From Chaetoceros tenuissimus (taxonomy: Eukaryota; Bacillariophyta; Thalassiosirophyceae; Chaetocerotales; Chaetocerotaceae): DNA of 64,000 nt. Under the pieces are notes generated by a model. That model had not been told where the DNA came from. It saw nothing but the letters and a program-made list of their open reading frames with translations, and ran no database searches. Shown here piece by piece: positions 40,821 through 53,000 of the stretch (positions within the stretch are counted from its first letter, which is position 1; every line of letters begins with the position of its first letter). The DNA lies in contig BLLK01000022.1 in NCBI GenBank assembly GCA_021927905.1, positions 3,286,001-3,350,000 of the forward strand, written 5' to 3'. The translations under genes and the position numbers were made by a program.

Positions 40821-41430
40821 TTGAATACAATCAATCAAGTGAATAGACTCTTCATACCTACCATGCATGAATCAGCTTTTTCGTATAGAAGATTGTACAG
40901 ATGGTTTCTATGTTTCTGTGGCTTATGGTCAAGAGCGACGCAACCAATACGTTTTGACTGAAAAGAAAATAATCATCCTTACTAAAATAACTTTTTACAG
41001 AATTTGATTGTTCTACGAGTAAACCATGGTATAATACAGTCTTACATAGTAGATGAAGATTAAGCTTTATTTGACAAGACAGTATCTATTTGATCAAGCG
41101 ATTAAAGTGTAATCATATGGCTTCCTAACAATAGGTGAAGAATTTTACAACGGTTAGTATAACCGCCGTGTTTACAAACATGGCAAAGGAAAAGAAACCC
41201 ACGCGTGGTAGCAACAGAACTCTGAAACTATCGCTTCGCCTGACCGTCTATTGCCACTAGCTCTTCGAACAATAGAGTTAGGGACGAATTCAGGCACTTT
41301 CCAACTTTGACCTAACTAATCTTTCAAAGGGACGTACTTTTCTCTAGACAAGCGAGAGAAACACTGAGAAGGAGATAGCTCTAGGACGATAGCTATTAGA
41401 TTTGATTCATAATCTACATTGTCTACGAAG
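40821..41430. promoter_or_regulatory. Upstream region of second MRVQ-subtype LRR gene with palindrome
   Basis: No gene is visible. The sequence around 41110-41190 matches that around 39650-39730 (shared ATGGCTTCC, AACGGTTA, GTTTACAAACATGGCA). The inverted repeat here, GCCGTGTTTACAAACATGGC at 41165-41184, has one mismatch between its arms. Confidence 0.5.
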
Positions 41431-42240
41431 ATGAGAGTTCAGACAGAAGAATGGCAGCGGTTCATTCCTGGTGTTCGAATGTACAAAGGCAAAAAGACTC
41501 TATTTTACAACGGAGAGGAACTTTGGGAAGAAAGTGATGATGATACTGACCAACCTCTTGTTTATGATTATGAAGAAAGAGATACTTGGGAAGTCATCAT
41601 TGTACTGCCAGGAGTTGAAGTGATTCCTGATTGGACTTTCTGGAGTTGTAAGAATATCGAGACTGTTATCATGCCTGACTCTGTCAAGAGGATTGAATGG
41701 TCGGCTTTCGATGATTGCAAGAGTCTCGAGTTTGTCAGGCTTTCACAAAATCTCGAGTTTATTGGAACATGGGCATTCAAGTATTGTCAATCTCTGTCTT
41801 CAATTTTCATTCCACCGTCATGCGGAAAGATTGATGATTGGGCATTTTCGTGTTGCAAATGTTTGGTAATTGTTGGAATGTCTCAGCATACTCAAGTTGG
41901 TATGGGAGTATTTCAAAATACATCATTACTTGAAGCATCTCCATTTGACCTTGATGAAGATGGTGACTATGACTACGATGATGATGACGCTGTAATTCAA
42001 TGGATTAAATCCAACAATGATGGAGAAGCATACGCTCTTCACCGGGCATGTTCATCTTTCAATCCCCTGTCCGAAATCATCCATGCACTTGTAAAGCGAT
42101 ATGGAGTTCGAGCTATGAAAATGAAAAACGCTATCGGTATAACACCTTCCCAATACCTAGCAGCGAATATGTTTACTGATATTTCGGAAAAAGAAATCAT
42201 CAATAGATACATTTTGGATATGATGGGAGAAGTAATCTAA
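41431..42240 (+). CDS. BspA-type leucine-rich-repeat protein (second cluster, MRVQ subtype, copy 2)
   Basis: I start at the ATG at 41431 (M-R-V-Q-T-E-E-W-Q-R-F-I-P-G-V-R), 269 residues; there is no upstream ATG in frame. The order of parts is as in the copy at 39915, including the acidic insert (D-Y-D-Y-D-D-D-D) before the ankyrin-like Y-A-L-H-R-A-C-S-S-F and the closing R-Y-I-L-D-M-M-G-E-V-I. It converges on the intact LRR gene at 42301 with only 60 bp between stops. Confidence 0.87.
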   Translation: MRVQTEEWQRFIPGVRMYKGKKTLFYNGEELWEESDDDTDQPLVYDYEERDTWEVIIVLPGVEVIPDWTFWSCKNIETVIMPDSVKRIEWSAFDDCKSLEFVRLSQNLEFIGTWAFKYCQSLSSIFIPPSCGKIDDWAFSCCKCLVIVGMSQHTQVGMGVFQNTSLLEASPFDLDEDGDYDYDDDDAVIQWIKSNNDGEAYALHRACSSFNPLSEIIHALVKRYGVRAMKMKNAIGITPSQYLAANMFTDISEKEIINRYILDMMGEVI

Positions 42241-42300
42241 GAATAAGATTAATATTATAATACCAAACATAAACAAGCTGTTTCTATTTTTATAATACTA

Positions 42301-43086
42301 TTAGATGGACTCGCCCATCATTTCTAGAATATATCTTTTCATCAGGATTCTTTGATCGATATCCACAAAGGGATTTTCATTTAGATGTTGCAATGGAGTA
42401 GCACCCCTTTCATCTTTCTTTTGAAAAGATACGATTTCTTGTCTCTTGACTATTTCGTAAATGAGATCTGTACTTGGATTGAACGAAGAACACGCTCGAT
42501 GCAGAGCGTATTCGTCATTGTTGTCAATACGTTTGATCCATTCATTGATTTCTTCATTATTACTGTGTTCGTAGTCTAATGGAGATGCCTGGATCAATGC
42601 TGTTCTAACAATCACTTGTTCTCCAAGCTGAGTATCTTGAGGAACCCTCAAAATGATTAACTTTCTACAACCCCCAAATGCTTCATTGCAAATCGTTCTA
42701 CAGGACAGAGGAATGTAAATTGAAGTCAAAGAAACACACTCATAGAATGCGGACTCTCCAATGGATTCAAGACCCCTTGAAAGTTGAATGAATGAAAGTT
42801 TCCTGCACCAATAGAAAGCCCCTTCTCCAATTCTCTTGACTGTATCGGCCATAATGACTAGCTTCACGTTCTTGCAAGTATGGAAAGTCCGTTCAGAAAT
42901 GATCTTTACTCCAGGTAATACGATAATCACCTCCCACGATTGTCTTTCTTTCCAATCGTAAACAAGAGGTCCACCAAAAACAACTCCTTCCCAAAGCTTC
43001 TCTCCGTTGTAAAAGAGCGTATTCTTTCCCTTATATATTCGTACTCCAGGTGTGAACTTTCGCAATTCTTCTGCGCTGATTCTCAT
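42301..43086 (-). CDS. BspA-type leucine-rich-repeat protein (second cluster, MRIS variant)
   Basis: The 261-residue product begins M-R-I-S-A-E-E-L-R-K-F-T-P-G-V-R, so it belongs with the MRVQ subtype. BspA-type LRRs, ankyrin-like Y-A-L-H-R-A-C-S-S-F-N-P and a variant G-A-T-P-L-Q-H-L-N-E-N-P-F are followed by the end Q-R-I-L-M-K-R-Y-I-L-E-M-M-G-E-S-I. This C-terminus is the best guide to what the gene at 12766 lost. Confidence 0.85.
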   Translation of the reverse strand: MRISAEELRKFTPGVRIYKGKNTLFYNGEKLWEGVVFGGPLVYDWKERQSWEVIIVLPGVKIISERTFHTCKNVKLVIMADTVKRIGEGAFYWCRKLSFIQLSRGLESIGESAFYECVSLTSIYIPLSCRTICNEAFGGCRKLIILRVPQDTQLGEQVIVRTALIQASPLDYEHSNNEEINEWIKRIDNNDEYALHRACSSFNPSTDLIYEIVKRQEIVSFQKKDERGATPLQHLNENPFVDIDQRILMKRYILEMMGESI

Positions 43087-43599
43087 TTCATATATTTTAG
43101 ATGAAGATAAGATGTAAAGGAAGTACCGGTATCACGATTACAGTAAAGTTTGGTGAATTGCGATGATGTTGTTTTGTTGTTCAGTGAAAGCTATCGCTTG
43201 GTGAAAGGCTTCTTTTTGGCTACTGTCTGCACGACTAAAAAGGATGAAATAGAAGAAATCTAAATGGCATACATGTCTTTTAGCATCTGTCTACGACAAA
43301 TGATGTAGTAGTACTCTTTCCTTCCCCTTTTCATCTATTCCCTGTTGAACTTCCAAGCCACAGAAAAGCCACAGAAACGTACTTTTCTTCAAGACCTCTT
43401 TCAACTTTTTACAAACATTCTATGGAGACTTGATGGTCAGAGATCTTTCAAGTTGAAATAGAAACCAAGCTTTTTATATATTAATATATTTCATATCTTT
43501 AGTCCTAGGTGCTACAGAAAAGAGAGCTGAAATTAAAAGGCCTATCCTTCATTTATATAACATATCTCAACCTCTCATAGAACATCAAAGACATTCAAT
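43087..43599. other. Divergent spacer between LRR and PPR genes
   Basis: I see no gene in these 513 AT-rich bp. They should contain both promoters. Confidence 0.45.
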
Positions 43600-46500
43600 A
43601 TGAAACCAAGTCAAGTTCAAAATCAAATCTTATCAACAGTATTACTACTCTGTCTCGCTCGACAAATACAAGCATTTGCAACCAACAAAATATCCTATAG
43701 TATAAACTCATCTCAAAATGCGCAAAATTCACAACCATCGACCAAACCCCAGCATCAATATTTACCCCCACCAGCAGCTATACCACCCAACACTCAGTTG
43801 TTGAAAGATCAAACGAGTAATACACACGGATGGTTGGATCAAGCTACGTTAGATATATTAGATACGACAAGGATACCAATTGGACAATTGACAAATGATG
43901 ATGTAGATAGTATAAGTGGTTTAATGGCCAATTGGGCAAAGAGGAAATCAACTCATAGTGCTATACAGGTTGAAACTTTGTTGAAGCGTGTTGTGGATGA
44001 TCATAATGCTGGAAATGATTCTGTCAAAGTTACTACTAGAATGTATACCATGGCTATAGATGCTTGGGCAAAGACTGGTGGGAAGAAAGCTGCTGAAAGG
44101 GCGAGTGAAATTCATAGAGGCATGGTGGAAGCTTATAAGCAGACGGGTGATGAGACGATCAAGCCTAGTACGATTAGTTATAATGCTGTGATTAATGCTT
44201 GGAGTAAGAGTGGCTGTGATAAAGAAGCTGCGATTCAGGCAGAAGGTATACTGGAAGAAATGCTAGATGAATGGCGAAAAGAAAAGGCTAAATTGAATGA
44301 AGAATCTAAAAGTACTGATGATGATAATATCAAGAATAGCGACGATAGTAAAGAGAAAGATAATGACGATGCTACAAGCGGAGAAGACGACGATAACGAA
44401 ATTACACAAGATCTAGATGAAGCAAGACTAGATGATTCCATTATCAAGCCAGATGTTGTATCTTTTACTTCAGTCATTGATACCTGGGCAAAATCTGGTA
44501 AAAAGAATGGTGCAGCAAAAGCTATGAATTTGTTGAAACGAATGGAACAATTGTATGCTGAAGAAGGTGAACTAGGAATGAAACCTAACGGTGAGTGTTG
44601 AAATTAATTGTTCTCGATCTACTCTTCATTTCTTTTTCTTTACTGACAGCTACATCTACTACTACAGTCTATACATATTCTGCATGTATAAATGCATTTG
44701 CAAAGAGCTCAGATTCAAATGCGCCCAAACGGGCTGAAGCTTTATTAGCGGTTATGAAGAAAGCATATGAAGCGGGTGATATGGATGTAAAACCAAATGT
44801 AGTCAATTACAACTCGGTAATCAATGCATGGGGAAGATGTAGAAAGGAAGGGTCAGCAGAAAGAGCTTCTGAAATTTTGTATTCCATGGAAGATGAGGGA
44901 GTGGAACCTGATGCATTGAGTTATTCGTTAGTGGTTAGTGCATGGGCACATAGTGTGAATTCAGATGCTACGAGACGAGCGGAAGCTGCATTAGCAGAAA
45001 TGGAGCATTGGGCTATTGAGAAGAATAAAGCTATCGATGAGGCTTTTGATAATGGTTTATCGGATCATGCTAGTTCCAATGGGCAATTTAACAAGGAAGC
45101 AGGCACTCCACCATCTCTACCTGCTATAAGGGTTCATTTGGATGTGGAATGCTACAATACAGTATTGATTGCTTTATCGAGACGGAGAGAAGATGATGCA
45201 GCAAAAAGAGCCATTGCTATTTTGGATCGCATGCGTTTCTTGGCCGATAACGGATTTGAAACAGTGAGACCAAATGCTAAAAGCTGGAACTCAGTATTGA
45301 ATACTCTTTCCAGAGCGAATGACGAAGATTCGGCAGAGCGCGCAGAAGTTTTATTGCATGACATGCATAATTCAGGAGTGTATCCTGATGTATTTTCATA
45401 TGCAGCACTTCTTCATGCTTATCAAAAGAATGCGTCACCCTATGCTGCAGAACGAGCAGACGACATAGTTCGTCAAATGGAGCAACTTTACTACGATGGA
45501 TTATTGACCGCGCCTCCAGATGTGTATCACTACACTATAGTTTGTGCTTGTTGGGCTCGAAGTGGCAATCCCCTTGCAGCACAAAGATGTTGGGAAATAT
45601 TGCAGCACATGGAGAAGCGAGTTGAACTTGGATTCTCCAACTGCAAACCTAATACAAGAACGTTTAATGCAGTGATTGATGCTTATGCTAGAGGTCACCA
45701 TGTAGATGAAGCTGAGAAATTGTTGAATGAAATGATTGAACGCTACAACAATGGTGATAACAAAGTGAAACCTGATGGCTTTACCTTCAATGCAGTAATT
45801 AATGCTTGGACAAGAAGTCGACGAAAAGATTGTGGGGTTCGAGCAGAAATAATTTTGAAACGATTGCTTGAATTTCATGAAAATGGAAACTCAGATGTGA
45901 GGCCAGACTCGCGGTCGTTCTCGCACATCATTGATTATTATGCTCGCAGTCGAGAACGTGATGCTGGTAAAAAGGCTGAATGGCTTCTACTAGGAATGAT
46001 CAAGACATACGAAAAGGGCTACAAAGATGTTTTGCCAAGCATATTTAATTTCAGTTCTGTCATTAGTACCTTTGCCAAGTCCAGAGAAGAAGATGCTGGT
46101 ATCAATGCCGAAAGAGTGCTTCATATGCTCAATGACTTTCACAGAAAGAACAAGGTTACCTCGTTGAGTCCCAATACATTTGTTATTAATACTGTACTTC
46201 ATGCTTGGTCCAAATCTGGTCATGCAAAAGCAGGGGAAAGGACAGAAGAAATTCTCAATCACATGGAAGAAGAGTACCAATTGGGAAAATTGTCACAGCA
46301 ACCTAATACTAGAACTTATGGTCTTGTTCTTGCATCTTGGGCAAAGAGTCCAGCGTCAAACAAAACCGAGAAGGCAAGGGCAATATTGAAGAAAATGGAA
46401 ACACAATGCAAAAGTAACGAACATGTTACAATGAATGTACATTGCTACAATGCGGTGATCAATGCTGCAGCTTTTACTGAAGGAGGACTTGCAACTCGTT

Positions 46501-46871
46501 TGGAAGCGTTCAAGATTGCAACAAGGACATTGGATGACTTGTTTGAGGCGAGAGACATTGATCCTATCAGCTCTACATTCGGCACTTATATAAAAGCTTG
46601 TGGGAAATTGAGTCTACCTCGAGATGTCGTCGAGCCAGCTATTGAAAAGAGCTTCAACATTTGCCGAGATCTTGGTCTGGTTAATGACTTCGTATTGACT
46701 CAAATTTTGTATTCGACATGTAACACTCAATATGAAGCGCTATTGGGAGATTTATTGAAAGAGAGAGATCAAAATGAGAAGATAGACATGACTCATATTC
46801 CAAACGAATGGAAGAGAAACGTTCTTGCAACTCTATTTGAAGATAGAGGAGAGTGGTGGAAAAATGAATAA
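43600..46871 (+). CDS. Pentatricopeptide-repeat protein with plastid-type presequence, two exons
   Basis: I read this as join(43600..44590, 44650..46871), 1070 residues. The donor is CG|GTGAGT and the acceptor TGACAG, frame kept (phase 1, new codon Ala). The N-terminus is a signal peptide (hydrophobic L-S-T-V-L-L-L-C-L-A) ending I-Q-A|F-A-T, which fits the A|F site that directs diatom proteins into the complex plastid. More than twenty degenerate 35-residue PPR units follow (pattern Y-N-x-V-I-N-A-W-x-K-S-G, A-E-x-I-L-x-x-M). An acidic insert at about 225-285 interrupts them. PPR proteins bind RNA one base per repeat and act in plastid or mitochondrial RNA processing, stability or translation. 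No DYW editing domain or SMR domain is seen at the C-terminus. Confidence 0.88.
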
Positions 46872-47082
46872 AGCTAAGATTTTCAGTACCTCGCGTGCTG
46901 TTTGTTCCTCGTGAATGAATTTCAGTCGATAATAAGTATTTAATTCTGCTGGTTAGAGGAATAATGAAGTTCCCTTATGATTCAAGATACTTCTTAACTT
47001 CAAAGATTACTTGTTACTATTTTGTTGCTTATGAATTCCGAACATAGAACCATTAAATAACTATAATATTGACCTATCAGCT

Positions 47083-48933
47083 TCAATCATCATCGATATC
47101 TTGATTAACACCACCTCCACAAACGCAACATGCTTCATTCGCCGTCTTTCCATTGTTCTCATAGAAATCGCCAATACTTTCACAATTAGAGCCTTGCCCA
47201 TAAAAGTCGCAATCGTATTGAGGTCCATCTGAATCATACCAACCTAAAGGCGAATCTACACAACCAGAAGGAAGTTGGTTAGGTGCGAAGTTAGGGGTTG
47301 GCGCCGGGACATTATAGAAAGTGCCACCATTGCATACACAGCAAGCTTCAATTGCAGTTTTCCCACCAAATCCAATGTACAAGTGTCCATAATACTGACA
47401 ATTCGATCGATCTGAGTACCAATGACAGTCGAAGCCTTCGTTGTCAATCCAGTTAGATGGATCGTCGTAACAAACACGGGAACTTGGCTTGGATGTAGGT
47501 GAGTCTGTTGGACTAGCTGTCTGTGCAGTAGGAGAAGAAGTAGGTTCATTCGTCGCCTTGCTGGAATTTCCTCCACCTAATGAAGAATAAATTAGAATTA
47601 AATGCAAATTAAGCACCCTAACATTTTATAATAATCAATTAAACTCACCACATGCACAGCAAGCTTGATTGGCTGTCTTACCCATGTTTGCATATGAGTT
47701 ACCATGATACTGACAGTTGCTTCCATTCGCGTACCATGCGCAATCGTATTGAGGTCCATCAGCATCATGCCAATCGATTGGAGAATCAATGCATTCATCA
47801 TAATGAAGGTTTGGATTTGGTGCTCTCTTTGTTGGACTACTCGTTGGAATGCGCGTTGGACTGCGTGTTGGTGATTTAGTTACTGGAGTTGGCATTGGAT
47901 TTGGGCCTTGTTGGCCTCCGCAGTATGAGGGTTTAGGGTAAGAATGATCCGAGCAAATAGTTTCTGTGATCCAATCGTATCTAGATGAAATCCTTGCATA
48001 TACAGCTATTCGGAGAAATGCTTTAGTTATGTACGAGTAATGCCACTAAACGTGAGAAACACTGAATTCTACGTATGTTACCACTTACCAGGGTCACCAT
48101 ATTTACATACGCTACTCCATGACGTTACGCCTATCACAATGTCTTCAGTAGAATCCCATAATGGCCCCCCTGAATCACCGTGACAAGTCCCCTCCGTACC
48201 CCCTCCAGCACAAAGCATTTCATCGGGAAAGCCTGGACCTAGTGATTCTTCGCATTTCGAGTTTGTCACGTATTCTACTTCTACCTCCAGAAGGCGTTGT
48301 GTATACAGATTATTTTCATCGTAAGTAACTCCAAATCCAATTGCCATAAGATTCGGTCTGCCATTTGAAAATGAAGGTGAAAAGCCACTGTCCAAAGTAG
48401 CAGGAGGAATTGTTGATGCGTTTGAAAGTTTGATCAATGCTAAATCGTATGACAATGAGTGTGGCTTGAAAAGTGGATCAATTACAACTCGATCAACTGC
48501 TATGCGCTCTAATGCCTGATTGCAATTATGATTTTGGCGACATAGTCTACCTACTTCAACGCCTTTCACTTCTACACCTTCGTCAACACAGTGAGCTGCT
48601 GTTAATATCCACTCTGGAGCCACAAGAAAAGATCCACATCCAATAGCAAATCCGTCTGACTTGATCATCCAAGCGAACCATGGATACTTGTTTAATGGTG
48701 CATCCCAACCACCCATTATTCTTTGTTGTAGACCTGAGAATATAATAAGGTTGCTTAGATACCTCTAGACTCAAAATATATAATTATCGTAAGTTCTTAC
48801 CTGATGTGACATGTTGTTCAGTTCCAGTAGATAATTCTTCTGTGAAGATGTTACTGTAATTGCTATCGTTTTCACTAGCACAGACAGTAAGTGCAATGAG
48901 GAGGGTCGATAAGATTGTTTTGTGAAATATCAT
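47083..48933 (-). CDS. Secreted S1-family serine protease with three Cys-rich repeats, four exons
   Basis: I assemble complement(join(47083..47576, 47649..48005, 48089..48733, 48801..48933)), 542 residues; all junctions are GT-AG and keep phase 1. A signal peptide (M-I-F-H-K-T-I-L-S-T-L-L-I-A-L) leads to a propeptide cut before I-M-G-G-W. The catalytic triad is in T-A-A-H-C, D-L-A-L-I-K-L and G-D-S-G-G-P-L. Six residues before the active Ser is Gly (E-G-T-C-H-G-D-S), so specificity should be chymotrypsin- or elastase-like and not trypsin-like. Pro/Thr/Ser-rich linkers join three repeats of about 45 residues with the pattern C-x-D-S-P-x-x-W, D-G-P-Q-Y-D-C, G-K-T-A-x-x-A-C-C-x-C-G, a module common in secreted diatom proteins. 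Confidence 0.85.
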
Positions 48934-50073
48934 ATTGTTTGTTTCTATATTATGTGTTTTTTTCTTTCCATTCTCTGATGATGGACACGATTGCTTTTCG
49001 GGAGGGAAAGTCTGAAAGTACTGCTGCACCAAATGATGGGAGTTGATGCAATTGATGACCACTCGAGGAAGCTAAACAAGTATAAATTGTATTCAATACT
49101 GTTCACTTATGTACATGATTCGCATCAAGCATCTGCTCAAAACTGCATGCCATTTTACTTATTCTAATTGATTAACTCCACTGATGTACCCTTGAAGCAC
49201 GATTTAATCGGCCTTCTCGTTTTCAATTTCGAACGGAGTTTCTCTTAATAAATAATTAATGAAGACAAAATCTCATGTCAATACATCAAATTCAATCATA
49301 CTATGACTTTCTTGCTTCAATCATTCCCGGCCACTCTCATCATGATCTCAATATAGTAGTATTTAATATTTTTTCTCTACTTTTAGTACATATGAATTTC
49401 ATAGCGAAAGGTAAGATATTTGCGAGTGAATATGTTTGTTCTGTTCATTGAAAATGACTATATCCTATATTTTGCACTGCGGTGTTGAACGGACGGATTA
49501 AATATCTAGTTCAAATGAAAATACATTCGTATGACCGGAGCTCATTTTAGAATAGCCTTAGGAATAGAAAATGAAATCTGAGATGGCATTGAAGACGCCC
49601 TAGAAATGTTTCTGCTCTGCTTTTGTTTTTATAAAAATATAAAATTGCAATAAGGTAATGAGGATGGTACAGACTTCAGTTTTGAGTCAAACAAACAAAC
49701 GGAGAAAATCTTATCTTCCTCACATGACAACTCGAAAAGTCTTCAAAGAATATTGGCTCATAAATTACGTCCATTTTTACTCTAATAGGCTTCTGATTCA
49801 ATTGCTTCTGGTTCAATTGCTTCGGGTTCAATTGCTTCCTCTAAATAATTGCTCGTGATGAATTTCAGTCGTGATTGATCACTCCTCACATAAAAAGAAG
49901 TAAAAGATAAAGTAATAATATAAGGCAATATAAAATTAATCAAAACAATCGAAGTAAAAAAGTAAGTATGTTCAGTAGTACCATCAATGATGAAGTTGTT
50001 TAAATAGTTGTTCTAACATTGTTACTAAGTAACCCTAAAAGAAATAGTAACAAAAAGATCAAGCAATCCCAAA
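48934..50073. other. Intergenic with a small minisatellite
   Basis: No credible gene is seen in these 1140 bp. At about 49790-49840 a 15-bp unit close to TTCAATTGCTTCGGG is repeated three times. The rest is AT-rich with no recognised element. Confidence 0.45.
49790..49840. repeat. Three-copy 15-bp minisatellite
   Basis: The units differ at one or two bases around the core CAATTGCTTC. Function is unlikely. Confidence 0.6.
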
Positions 50074-53000
50074 ATGATTCTGAAGAGTCTACGATTCCCC
50101 CTTCTCGTGGTGATTCTGCTCTCAAAACTTTCAAGCACATCACCTAATCTCTTTTCAGTTGAAAGGCGCACCAAAGAGAACCTGAACTTAGAAGACAATA
50201 ATCTTGAAGTCCACCATTATTTGAGAGGAGACCTAGGCCATGAAAATGCCCCCGTATGTACAAATAATGGAACATCCCTTGCTTCCAGAACCCTTGGTAG
50301 TAAGAGTATAAAGAGTAGCAAATCTTCAAAAAGCAGCAAATCTTCAAAAAGCAGCAAATCTTCAAAAAGCAGCAAATCATCGACCTGTCAAAAGATTTCG
50401 AGGAAAGAAGAAGCTGTTGTACGTAAGAATGAAGCAGTCGAATATAACTTTGTCATTAGTAACAGTGAGAGTAGTGAAGCCGAGGATATGCTCAGATCAG
50501 CAATTACTACAGAGCTGCCATGCCTTCATGTTGTAGATTGGAATGATCTGTCCTCACCATATGTTCAAGCTTTAAATTGGCTCACATCGCCTGCGAATCA
50601 ACATTTCAACTTGGATGACTACGGCGCGCCAAGACTTTTTCAGAGATATATCCTTGCAGTACTCTATTATGCAACTGATGGATATGGATGGACAAGAAAC
50701 GACTTCTGGCTGTCAGCGTACCATGAGTGCCCTTCTATGGTAGATCCGAACCAACCCATTTGTCCTGTAGGACAAAAGTGTGGACCATGGTTTGGGATCA
50801 AAGAATGCGACAAGAATGGAATGGTAAAAAAGATAAACCTTAAGAGAAACAACCTTCATGGATTTATTCCAGAATGTATTGGATGGCTCAGAATGCTTGA
50901 ACATTTAAAATTACAGAGAAATAAAATTTATGGTTCAATACCTCAAAACATCGGGCACTTGGCCGAACTTGAAGTCCTGAGGTTGAATCATAATGATATT
51001 ACATCGACAATCCCAGACGAAATAACGGAACTCAGTAGGCTAGAGATTCTTGACTTGGACAACAACTACCTCACTTCTACTATTCCTAAGGATATCAAGT
51101 ACCTCACCAGTCTCAGAAATTTCACAGCACGCAATAATGATCTCACTGGACCTCTTCCTAGCTTCGAGTGCTTGTCCAACTTGGAGGTTCTCGACCTTGG
51201 TAACAACACCCTCACTGGACCTATTGATTCATCTTTCTGTGATGATTTGAAAGAGCTTAGAGTGCTCCGTCTTGACAATAACACCTTCACAGATTCTTTG
51301 CCAACCAATATAGACAACCTTGGATACTATAAAGGCATTAGTGGTCTAGAGTACTTGCACTTGCAATACAATAACTTCACTGGAGATCCTCAATATTCAG
51401 GCATTGACAAGCTAACCTCCTTGATTGAGCTCAGACTAGACCACAACTACTTTGCTGGAACAATTCCTAATGTTTCTGGTCTCATTAAGACGACATTGAT
51501 TCGCTTTGATTGGAATAAAAGAGATCCGAAATTACCATGTACACTAGAAGGTGTGATACCAAAGGAGATGTGTGATGGTACATATGGTACACGCACAATA
51601 TGGAGGGACAAGAAAGCGATTACTTGTGAAGATGGATCATGCTGCAAGGTCAGCAATAAAAATTGCGAACCTGAAACATGCATTGCTGACTACATCGCTT
51701 CAGAATGTGATAATAAACAAGCTCTCCTAGATCCAAACTCGGCAGATTCCAAGGCTATGGAATGGATATTATCGTCAGACAATGGGTACTTGACGATTTG
51801 CAATGATTATGTGAAACGAAGGATTCTCCAACGATACATTCTTGCCTTGCTATATCACGCCACAGATGGAAAGTTTTGGACTAACGATGATAGGTGGCTA
51901 ACGGAATACCATGAGTGTGCTGACATGTCAGATCCAGGAGGACCACCACTCTGCCCTTGTACTAACTGCTCTTGCAACAGACAATGGTTTGGAATCAACC
52001 AGTGCGATGTTGATGGCAATGTCATGAAGATAGAGCTACCAAACAACAACCTCGTTGGATACCTTCCAAAATGTATAGGAAAACTTGCTGAGCTTGAATA
52101 CTTGGACCTTGAGGACAACTCCATTGGACAGTCGATTCCTAACGAAATCACAAACCTCAGTCAGCTTGAGATCCTTGACTTGGACAACAACTACCTCACT
52201 TCTACTATTCCTAAGGATATCAAGTACCTCACCAGTCTCAGAAATTTCACAGCACGCAATAATGATCTCACTGGACCTCTTCCTAGCTTCGAGTGCTTGT
52301 CCAACTTGGAGGTTCTCGACCTTGGTAACAACACCCTCACTGGACCTATTGATTCATCTTTCTGTGATGATTTGAAAGAGCTTAGAGTGCTCCGTCTTGA
52401 CAATAACACCTTCACTGGAACCTTACCAACCAATATGAATATGTTAGGTTTTGAGAATGGTCAGAGTGGTCTAGAGTACTTGCACTTGCAATACAATAAC
52501 TTCACTGGAGATCCTCAATATTCAGGCATTGACAAGCTAACCTCCTTGATTGAGCTCAGACTAGACCACAACTACTTTGCTGGAACAATTCCTAATGTTT
52601 CTGGTCTCATTAAGACGACATTGATTCGCTTTGATTGGAATAAAAGAGATCCGAAATTACCATGTACACTAGAAGGTGTGATACCAAAGGAGATGTGTGA
52701 TGGTACATATGGTACACGCACAATATGGAGGGACAAGAAAGCGATTACTTGTGAAGATGGATCATGCTGCAAGGTCAGCAATAAAAATTGCGAACCTGAA
52801 ACATGCATTGCTGACTACATCGCTTCAGAATGTGATAATAAACAAGCTCTCCTAGATCCAAACTCGGCAGATTCCAAGGCTATGGAATGGATATTATCGT
52901 CAGACAATGGGTACTTGACGATTTGCAATGATTATGTGAAACGAAGGATTCTCCAACGATACATTCTTGCCTTGCTATATCACGCCACAGATGGAAAGTT

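Noticed and set aside
41419-41430. Start of the LRR gene at 41419
   Set aside because: That codon is TTG; the family start M-R-V-Q is the ATG at 41431.
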